NCBI GenBank assembly: GCA_030615145.1
Contig: JAUWZT010000113.1
Span: 1 to 11,091, forward strand
Length of the DNA: 11,091 nucleotides
Direction: 5' to 3'
From: Promethearchaeota archaeon
GTDB lineage: Archaea > Asgardarchaeota > Lokiarchaeia > Sigyniarchaeales > SOKP01
Under the pieces are notes generated by a model, which saw only the letters and a list, made by a program, of their open reading frames with translations, was not told the origin of the DNA and searched no databases. Within the stretch, counting starts at the first letter, position 1. Each line of letters begins with the position of its first letter. Below, piece after piece: positions 5,331 through 11,091 of the stretch. Made by a program: the position numbers and the translations under genes.

Positions 5331-7313
5331 GTGACCAAATTATATACTGAGGAAACTGAACACGAAATTTGTTATGATCCCAATTTTTGGACATTCGTCG
5401 AAATAATACGGCGCCCTAAATTTGACAAAGATAAAGCGATAAACCCCTCATGGATATTCGATCCTTTATTTACAGATCAACATACATATGGACTTGAGCT
5501 TACTTTAACACCTGAATTTTCCATGAAATTCATATTGATGGGAAGTGTGGCTACTTATACTAAAAAAGATGTATTTATCGCAGGGATTAAATTTCGAGAT
5601 AGTCTAAGAGTGCGATTCCCGGGTATAGCAACTAAGGTATATGTAAAATCCATAATCCCTTCTAAATTAAATAAACGATTTTGGGAGGTTAAGTTACCTT
5701 CAAGAGGGAACTTCTACAATACAAATATAAATATTTTTCAAAAACTCATCAATTTTACCTGGTTAAATCAGACCAAGAGGAAAGTTGTAGCTTATATTTT
5801 CTGGAAAAGAGACCCAGAGCATAAAAATTATCCTCAGATGCCATACTTCGAAAAAAATCCTGATTGGATTGAAAAAAATGAAAAACACCTTCTTAAATAT
5901 TACAAACTGAGAATTCTCATCAATGTAGACTTAAAGAGTACTCCTAATTCGAATAGATCAGATTTGGAATTAAGAGGACAACTAGAAACATTAGCATCAG
6001 GAATTCAGAATAGTCGCGGACAAGGAGCAGTTTTTGCCCCTGTCCATCAAAAAACATGGGGTGAAATTCTTAATGATGATTTTTTCGAAGAAAATCACAT
6101 CGCGTTCATTAATCCAAAAGAATTTGATTTTATTTTTTCGGAGGATATTCCACTTAAAAAATCTCTATGGCTTGAAGATGAGAATGTGGAGTTAGAACCT
6201 TATAATGAGAAGGATCCCGAGAAAATAAGCTTAGGCTCTCTGTTATATCGTGGAAACCTTACTAATCATAAGAAAGCGATTAATATTAACCATTTGCACC
6301 AAAGAGTGCTCATCGCCGGAAATAACGGAGTAGGAAAGACCATTTTTATAGTTGACCAATTAGGGCAGATTAACTCAAAACAGCACGATGTCGGCTTTAT
6401 TTACATTAACACAGTTAAGCCAGATCAAGATTCTTTTTTTAAAACTGGTAAGATAATTGACCTATCCCTCAAATGGAACTCGCCAGATTGCCATGTACCA
6501 TACTATACTCAAAATGGGAATATTTACGATACGGCACGATACATCATCGCCCAATTAGGATTAAAAAACTTTTTTGAAAGCAATCTGGTAGAAGTGCTCG
6601 ATTTTTTTATTAAGGAACACGGAAGTCTACCAAAATCTATAGAGGTGCTACTATTCAACCTCGTTAAATTCATAGAAGCTGATACTGAATTAGATAACAA
6701 GACAAAATACCGAAGAATTTCTTACCTCAAAACTCAAATCGCTAAAATAACCAGAGATAAGCATATAGTCAAGAATTTGGAAATTATAGATACTCCTCCC
6801 AAGTGGTTTTCGGTTTTAACAACTGGAGGCGGGATTTTCCTTGATTTAAGCGAATGTAAAAGTCGAGATGCACAGAGATTGTTTTTATGCGCGTTATTTA
6901 ATTTTCTAAAAGTCTCGCTTCCCCAAACTAACAATTTAAGAATAATAATCGTAATCGATGAAGCGCACCGCCTATTTCAAGAACAATCTGGGCACCATGT
7001 TCATGATGACGATTTTATCTCCTACAAAGGATTTCAAGACCTAATGGCAGAATTTATAGAAGAATCGCGGAGTCAAGGAATTTCCTTTATATTTATTGAT
7101 CAAGATCCCAAACTCCTTATGAGTAAAGTACGAAGCGCACCTATGGTCCATTTTATCTTCAGTTTGGACGAAGACAATGCAAAACTTTTGGCTCATAACA
7201 AAGGACAAGAAGAACTCATCAACAATCTCGGAAACCGTGAAGTGTTCTGCCGAAATAAAATATCTAAAGAAAGATTCCTGTTCCGAACCAATGAAATAGC
7301 TCTTAACGAGTAA
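5331..7313 (+). CDS. HerA/VirB4-like hexameric P-loop ATPase
   Basis: The 660-residue protein belongs to the FtsK-HerA group of DNA-pumping ATPases. Walker A is GNNGVGKT at 330-337 (Lys336, Thr337). Walker B is IIIVIDEAH with Asp543 and Glu544. A conserved arginine lies in the ESRSQG segment (Arg580), and the sensor strand is IFIDQDP (Gln591), where most relatives have ATQ-type sequence. The stretch before Walker A (SLGSLLYRGN...HLHQRVLIAG) is the usual lead-in for HerA and VirB4. The N-terminal 300 residues are not the short HAS-barrel of classical HerA. They are long, mixed alpha/beta (YGLELTLTPEFSMKF; LRGQLETLASGIQ) and more like VirB4 or conjugative ATPases. The GTG start is fixed by AGGAGGAG. 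It is the first gene of a cassette with the multi-HTH nuclease-like protein 38 bp downstream. Expected action is ATP-driven DNA translocation as a ring; the partner and process are inferred. Confidence 0.85.
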   Translation: MTKLYTEETEHEICYDPNFWTFVEIIRRPKFDKDKAINPSWIFDPLFTDQHTYGLELTLTPEFSMKFILMGSVATYTKKDVFIAGIKFRDSLRVRFPGIATKVYVKSIIPSKLNKRFWEVKLPSRGNFYNTNINIFQKLINFTWLNQTKRKVVAYIFWKRDPEHKNYPQMPYFEKNPDWIEKNEKHLLKYYKLRILINVDLKSTPNSNRSDLELRGQLETLASGIQNSRGQGAVFAPVHQKTWGEILNDDFFEENHIAFINPKEFDFIFSEDIPLKKSLWLEDENVELEPYNEKDPEKISLGSLLYRGNLTNHKKAININHLHQRVLIAGNNGVGKTIFIVDQLGQINSKQHDVGFIYINTVKPDQDSFFKTGKIIDLSLKWNSPDCHVPYYTQNGNIYDTARYIIAQLGLKNFFESNLVEVLDFFIKEHGSLPKSIEVLLFNLVKFIEADTELDNKTKYRRISYLKTQIAKITRDKHIVKNLEIIDTPPKWFSVLTTGGGIFLDLSECKSRDAQRLFLCALFNFLKVSLPQTNNLRIIIVIDEAHRLFQEQSGHHVHDDDFISYKGFQDLMAEFIEESRSQGISFIFIDQDPKLLMSKVRSAPMVHFIFSLDEDNAKLLAHNKGQEELINNLGNREVFCRNKISKERFLFRTNEIALNE

Positions 7314-7351
7314 AAAAAATACGAGAGGTTTTTATCAATATTTGCGGTACT

Positions 7352-9739
7352 ATGATCAAGGAAAGTAAAGAAAAAGAGGAGCAAGCAGATATTTACAAAG
7401 ACAAAACGAAAAAGGATGAAGAAAGAAAGGTTACACCCTCCCTTACAAGCTCGAAAGAAGAAAAAACAAAAAATTTCACCCCAAAACTTACTGAAACAGA
7501 TAAGAATGAGAAAAGGTTTAAACCAGCATTAGATCCCCCTAAAGAATCTAAAAATCGCTTTAAACCTACTTTAGGTTCTGATGTTAAAGTTAAGGAAAAA
7601 AAATTCACTCCCACTCTTGAAATACCAGAAAAAAAAGAAAGAGCATTCAAGCCTACTTTAATCTTTAAAGAGAAAAAAGAATTAGTTCCTAAAGAAAACG
7701 CATTAATTTCAAATCTCTCACCTAAATTAGTTGAATACGCCAAATACGCGAAAAATGTGGGTAAAGATAAGCTCCCCAATCCCTATCCTAATCGGGGTAT
7801 CAGAATTACTAATAAATTTAAGAACTGGATAAAACAAAATGAAGCTGATCCATCTACAATCAAAAACTTGCTTAACCAAGTCGAGAACATCAATAACGGC
7901 AAATTTATTCAAGAGATGATTAAAAAAGAAATATCGACCACAAACAAATCCCTAAAAGAAATAGCAAGAAATCTTAAGGATTTTGGCTTAAATATGAGCC
8001 CATTTACAGTCAAGAACATTGCTCAGAATCAATTATACAATAATGATTCAGCGAAGTTCAGTGAGAGGTTCCCAAGTGGCACCGGTGGCTTTTTACAGGA
8101 GAAATATTCCCTTGATAAGAGAAACATGGCATTTGATAATATTCAACTCCTCAAAGAAAAGTTCATTCAATACCATGAGTTTGCTAAAAAGAACAACCTT
8201 CAAACTCCATACGCAAACAGGGGCGCAAAAATTAAAAACGAATTCATTAATTGGATAAGAGATAACGAGAAAAATCTTAACATAAGAAACCAACTTATCA
8301 ATGCTGCCAAAATAATTACAAAGAACGGTGAGATACCTCAAATTGTAATGGATAGGACAATTAATACTTCTCTCTCATTACAGGATATCTCCGAGGAGAT
8401 TAAAAAGAATGGAATATATGTATCTGGGCATACTATTGCAGAATATAGTTTGGATCATGTGTATAAGGGTGATAGAGTTCAATATAATAATAGATTTCAA
8501 AAACCAACTGACATTATTTCTGAAAAGGAAGAAAAAAATATTGTCAATTTTATCAAACAAGAACTAAATGAAGGAAACATAAAATCTATAAGAAAAATTG
8601 CTGAACAGTTTGATAGATCAAGAGGAGCTATTAAACGTATTGCAAGAGATAATTTATCTACAAAGGATTTAAACAAAATTTGGATTCCTAACAAGGATAA
8701 AATCCCTAAAAAAATAACTGATAAGATAAAACAAGAAGTCCAAAAGCATTATCCTAAATCAATAAAAGAATTGAAAAAAATTTATAAAGTCTCTGAAAAA
8801 GCAATTTCAAGGATAGCAAAAGATGAAAATTCTAAAAATGAATATGAAAGAAAATGGCCTGCTCATGAAAAAATACCCCAAAATGTTAGGAACGCTGTAA
8901 TTAGAGATATAAAAAAAACGGATTTAAATCAAGGGGAAATTGCCGATAAGTATTCAATTACTCGTCATTCTGTCCGTAGATTTGCTAAGGATGAAATTTA
9001 TAAAGAAAGTGAAAAAGAATTTAGAGAACGATTCCCACAAGATAATTTTTTTGCATTAGGAGCTGAGACTCATAATTGTGTCATAGATGAACTTACGAGA
9101 TTTTTTAAGCAAAATCATGATACAAAGTTTTATTCAGAACCTAAAATATATCCTGGCTATCCAAATAAAGCAGCAGATGGTTTAATCCTAAACAATGAAG
9201 AATTTCTTCAAAAAAGATTACAGGATCCTAATAATACAAATGATATTTCTAAAATTATTCACGATATTCCTTCTAACTCATTAATGGATCAATTTAACAA
9301 TATTAAAGCAATGCAATTTGATTTTACAAATAATATTACAGATGAGAATATTATTGAAAAAAGCTTAAAATATCAAAATCCAGATTTAATGTTATATATT
9401 GTTGGAACCAAATGGTATCCTTATGATAGTGTAAAAAATCTTCCTAAACATGAAGGCATTCTATATCCAGATAATATAAAAGTGATTTGTCATGATTTAT
9501 TCGCAGAATTTATTGGTCTTCAAGCAGATGCTTTGGAAAACTATGAAGAGATTATTGATTTAAATTATAATGGTGATGTTAGCACTCTTAAAAGTATTCA
9601 TCACACTAATCGAGTTGAATGGAATGATTCAACTAGTCTAAAAAATGATTTAAGAGAAAAAAAACTCATTCGAAAATCTATGAATGAATACTTTCAAATA
9701 CCAATACTATCAGATAAAAAACAAAAGAAATTGTTTTGA
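7352..9739 (+). CDS. Multi-HTH DNA-binding protein with putative nuclease-like C-terminus
   Basis: The protein has 795 residues. Residues 1-115 are a charged, probably disordered tail with F-x-P-x-L repeats. Two homologous 112-115-residue units follow (126-240 and 271-382, offset 142). Each has PYxNRG, an NWIxxNE helix and a helix-turn-helix-like end. Three shorter HTH-like modules are centred at 409-434, 467-491 and 524-548. All five modules end in an aromatic residue followed by or near Pro (ERFP, NRFQKP, WIP, KWP, ERFP). Residues 568-735 look like an alpha/beta domain of restriction-endonuclease type: a helix with Glu580, FYSEPKIY, AADGLIL with Asp609, AMQFDFTNN with Gln655 and Asp657, then PDLMLYIVG. 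The canonical ExK lysine is absent, so activity is uncertain. The ATG at 7352 lacks a close Shine-Dalgarno; GAGAGGT is over 20 bases away. It is likely co-transcribed with the HerA-like gene. DNA binding is fairly well supported; cleavage is tentative. Confidence 0.75.
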   Translation: MIKESKEKEEQADIYKDKTKKDEERKVTPSLTSSKEEKTKNFTPKLTETDKNEKRFKPALDPPKESKNRFKPTLGSDVKVKEKKFTPTLEIPEKKERAFKPTLIFKEKKELVPKENALISNLSPKLVEYAKYAKNVGKDKLPNPYPNRGIRITNKFKNWIKQNEADPSTIKNLLNQVENINNGKFIQEMIKKEISTTNKSLKEIARNLKDFGLNMSPFTVKNIAQNQLYNNDSAKFSERFPSGTGGFLQEKYSLDKRNMAFDNIQLLKEKFIQYHEFAKKNNLQTPYANRGAKIKNEFINWIRDNEKNLNIRNQLINAAKIITKNGEIPQIVMDRTINTSLSLQDISEEIKKNGIYVSGHTIAEYSLDHVYKGDRVQYNNRFQKPTDIISEKEEKNIVNFIKQELNEGNIKSIRKIAEQFDRSRGAIKRIARDNLSTKDLNKIWIPNKDKIPKKITDKIKQEVQKHYPKSIKELKKIYKVSEKAISRIAKDENSKNEYERKWPAHEKIPQNVRNAVIRDIKKTDLNQGEIADKYSITRHSVRRFAKDEIYKESEKEFRERFPQDNFFALGAETHNCVIDELTRFFKQNHDTKFYSEPKIYPGYPNKAADGLILNNEEFLQKRLQDPNNTNDISKIIHDIPSNSLMDQFNNIKAMQFDFTNNITDENIIEKSLKYQNPDLMLYIVGTKWYPYDSVKNLPKHEGILYPDNIKVICHDLFAEFIGLQADALENYEEIIDLNYNGDVSTLKSIHHTNRVEWNDSTSLKNDLREKKLIRKSMNEYFQIPILSDKKQKKLF
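7430..7660 (+). repeat. Six degenerate 14-15-residue F-x-P-x-L repeats within the CDS
   Basis: The encoded motifs are VTPSL, NFTPKL, RFKPAL, RFKPTL, KFTPTL and AFKPTL. The aromatic residues are at 42, 56, 70, 85 and 99, and the first unit has Val27. Spacing is 15, 14, 14, 15 and 14 residues, with lysine/glutamate-rich linkers. A weaker seventh unit, LSPKL, follows at 122-126. Regular spacing in a low-complexity tail suggests an array of short binding motifs. Confidence 0.75.
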
Positions 9740-9770
9740 TGATGCCAGCTCATAAATTCTACTGAAAAAT

Positions 9771-10091
9771 TTAGTAATGGAGCCCTTTCAGCATTTGAAC
9801 CGTCGTGTATTGGTTTTTCCCTCCTGTCCTAAGATAATCCATCGCTTCCTCGATTCCTTCCACCGTAAGGTTATACATTGGAATGATGCTTGATATAATT
9901 TTCCGTGTCCAGGGTACCCATTCCAACCGAATTAACTCAGGATTTAGCCACACCACGTTATTCTTAAAATGATTCGCAAGCTCTCTGATATAATAGATAC
10001 CCGGCATCTCATTTCGATGGTAATAGTAAATGCTTCCATAGCGTTCGGTGAGCTCCCAACTTGCCTGTACCGGAAAATAACCGGAAGTCGG
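9771..10091 (-). pseudogene. C-terminal part of the CoxE-type VWA protein, downstream of an in-frame stop
   Basis: This segment is in the same frame as the upstream VWA coding region and separated from it only by the TAA at 10092-10094. It encodes the expected end of the VWA domain: SWELTERYGSIYYYHRNEMPGIYYI, in pieces, then FKNNVVWLNPE, WVPWT and IIPMYNLTVEGIEEAMDYL. These correspond to the family's WLNP and PM-x-LT-x-GI-x-A signatures. It finishes at TAA 9773-9771, 31 bp from the convergent end of the multi-HTH gene. An ATG at 10007 could start a separate 78-residue product, but no Shine-Dalgarno supports this, and the domain would be cut through its middle. The strong conservation after the stop argues that the interruption is either very recent or bypassed by splicing or recoding. 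Confidence 0.7.
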
Positions 10092-10098
10092 TTATCCT
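10066..10098 (-). other. Apparent 33-nt insertion with stop codon and hairpin in the VWA gene
   Basis: Relative to the family motif GDA-x-M-x-x-x-EL, the gene carries 33 extra nucleotides between GCTAT and GGCAAGT on the minus strand. Deleting them gives GDAAMASWEL in frame. The segment contains the in-frame TAA and a perfect 7-bp hairpin (ATAACCG-ACTTC-CGGTTAT, 10095-10077). Flanking bases extend the pairing with a TTT bulge: TATAGG with CCGGTA (one mismatch, one wobble) and CTG with CAG. ACCGGAA is also repeated at an 11-nt offset on the plus strand (10069-10075, 10080-10086). It is not a canonical bulge-helix-bulge. Confidence 0.55.
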
Positions 10099-11091
10099 AT
10101 AGCAGCATCGCCCACCACTACAACCTTATATTTACTATTATATTTTTTTATAAAATCTTCGAAATCTGTAGCCTCCTCTGGATTCCTTTGAGCGTTGTGG
10201 TAAACCTTATTATAAAGACAGTTGTGAAAATAATAATGCTGAAAATCTTTCCAATGCGACATGTTATTTGCCGCTGAAAAAAGGAGATTTACGAGATGAG
10301 CATATGGGCTCATGCTTCCTCCGACATCCATTAAAAGGACGAGTTTTACATTGTTTTTTCTACGTTTTTCGAATATAATTTCGATATCACCACCATTTTT
10401 AGCGGTCATATCAATAGTTTTATCTATGTTCAATTCGTCAAATTTTCCAATTTCCTCTAGTTTCTTGAGACGTTTTAAGGCTACTTTTATTTGTCGCGTA
10501 TCTAACACGATATCTTTTCTATAATCAGAAAATATTCTTTTTTGGGCGATTTGAACTGCCATTCGCATCCCGGAAGATCCACCTACCCGCATTCCCATCG
10601 GATTTTGTCCCATATTACCAAATTGGGATGTTCCTTGAGTTCCTACCCAGTGGTCTCCTCCGTTATGTTCTTCGTCTTGTCGTTGCATGAGCTCTTCGAA
10701 TTGCTTTTGCATTTCTTCGAGGTTAAAAAATTGGCTGAGCATCTCTTTAAAATTACCCTCTACTTGCGAAAGGTCCATATTTTTTTGTAACCAATCCCAA
10801 ATCTCCTCTTTAACTTTCTCCGGTGCGTTTAATAATAGGTTTCCGTCTAGGTCTTCATTAAGCTTCAGGAGCAATCCTTCTAGGAATTGTTGGAGGTCTT
10901 CAAGATTTATGTATTGTTGGTATTCTCTTAATAGAATTTTCAATCCTTCAATTAACTCGGGAATAGTGATCTCCTGGTTTAACCAGTCCCATATATCTTG
11001 CTTTACTTCGTCGGGAAAATTAATGACAGCGTTTTTAAAAAAATTAGCAAATGCGATATCGTAAATATCAAAGTGGTGTTCATTTTTACAA
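10092..11091 (-). CDS. CoxE-type VWA-domain protein, N-terminus beyond the right edge; interrupted
   Basis: The frame is open from the right edge (11090) to TAA at 10092-10094, giving 332 visible residues. The N-terminal part is helical with two related segments (VKQDIWDWLNQ and VKEEIWDWLQK), then a glutamine/glutamate-rich linker and a Gly-rich stretch (GNMGQNPMGMRVGGSSG). From there the match to VWA_CoxE/COG3552-type proteins is clear: AVQIAQKRIFSDYRKD, ALKRLKKL, ELNIDKTIDMTAKNGGDIEI. The metal-ion-dependent adhesion site reads DVGGS (10326-10328 to 10314-10316), and HYYFHNCLYNKVY and KVVVVGDAA follow. Such proteins usually work with a MoxR-type AAA ATPase in enzyme maturation or complex assembly; no such partner lies in the window. 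The first in-frame ATG (10943) is not the true start, because coding continues upstream to the edge. The stop falls inside the VWA domain, so this product alone would be truncated. Confidence 0.8.
   Translation of the reverse strand, partial: CKNEHHFDIYDIAFANFFKNAVINFPDEVKQDIWDWLNQEITIPELIEGLKILLREYQQYINLEDLQQFLEGLLLKLNEDLDGNLLLNAPEKVKEEIWDWLQKNMDLSQVEGNFKEMLSQFFNLEEMQKQFEELMQRQDEEHNGGDHWVGTQGTSQFGNMGQNPMGMRVGGSSGMRMAVQIAQKRIFSDYRKDIVLDTRQIKVALKRLKKLEEIGKFDELNIDKTIDMTAKNGGDIEIIFEKRRKNNVKLVLLMDVGGSMSPYAHLVNLLFSAANNMSHWKDFQHYYFHNCLYNKVYHNAQRNPEEATDFEDFIKKYNSKYKVVVVGDAAIG

Noticed and set aside
7393..7779. Minus-strand frame of 128 codons rich in Phe and Ser
   Set aside because: It is the complement of the lysine/glutamate-rich repeat tail; the plus strand shows regular peptide repeats and explains it.
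9771..10007. Independent 78-residue protein starting at the ATG at 10007
   Set aside because: It is in frame with, and completes, the upstream VWA domain; no ribosome site is seen, and the start would fall within a conserved region.
10062..10106. Canonical archaeal bulge-helix-bulge intron, or T4 gene 60-type bypass, at the VWA stop
   Set aside because: The stem has an A-G mismatch and unequal bulges, so the strict bulge-helix-bulge pattern is not met. A GGA precedes the stop as in gene 60, but the next GGA downstream is out of the needed frame. The general idea of splicing or recoding is kept as a finding.
10687..11064. Plus-strand frame of 125 codons
   Set aside because: It is antisense to the conserved N-terminal region of the VWA gene, with Ser/Cys/Arg-rich shadow composition.
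1..11091. tRNA, rRNA, CRISPR array or transposase genes
   Set aside because: No cloverleaf, rRNA-like conserved stretch, spaced repeat array or DDE/serine/tyrosine recombinase motif was seen on either strand. Small non-coding RNAs cannot be excluded by eye.

Overview
The window looks like chromosomal DNA of an AT-rich archaeon, most likely an Asgard archaeon of the Lokiarchaeota/Promethearchaeota type. The evidence is: an archaeal EMC3/Oxa1-type membrane insertase (DUF106); a soluble domain in the gene at 2000-2956 that I recall from lokiarchaeal repeat proteins; TATA-type promoters (TTTATATT, TTTAAATA) placed at archaeal distances; a mix of strong Shine-Dalgarno starts and starts without one; and TTG/GTG start codons. 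The lineage call rests on family recognition without a database search, so it is an inference.

Layout, left to right. (1) A minus-strand helical protein of unknown function runs off the left edge; it has a TTG start at 768 supported by a strong ribosome binding site. (2) After about 390 bp without a confident gene comes the minus-strand EMC3-like insertase (1163-1837). A divergent promoter region separates it from a plus-strand membrane-anchored TPR protein (2000-2956). (3) A minus-strand pair with an 11-nt overlap encodes a beta-solenoid plus two-helix membrane protein (3513-4199) and a small three-helix membrane protein (3173-3523). It is divergent from a plus-strand M50-like membrane metalloprotease (4395-5168). 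(4) A two-gene plus-strand cassette carries a HerA/VirB4-type P-loop ATPase (5331-7313) and, 38 bp later, a 795-residue protein (7352-9739). That protein has a tail of short F-x-P-x-L repeats, five helix-turn-helix-like modules and a putative nuclease-like C-terminal domain. (5) Converging on it from the right is a CoxE-type VWA-domain protein, which runs off the right edge. Its reading frame is interrupted by an in-frame TAA inside an apparent 33-bp insertion.

The most interesting item is the HerA-like ATPase plus multi-HTH nuclease-like protein. It has the logic of HerA-nuclease partnerships (NurA-HerA in archaeal end resection, HerA-nuclease defence modules in bacteria), but the partner architecture is one I do not recognise. 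A role in DNA processing, defence or mobile-element maintenance is inference. The second is the VWA gene: removing exactly 33 nt restores the family motif GDAxMxxxEL and leaves one continuous frame, and the segment folds into a hairpin that contains the stop codon. This could be an insertion mutation, a tiny intron or a recoding site. The remaining genes look like membrane-biology housekeeping or lineage-specific hypotheticals.
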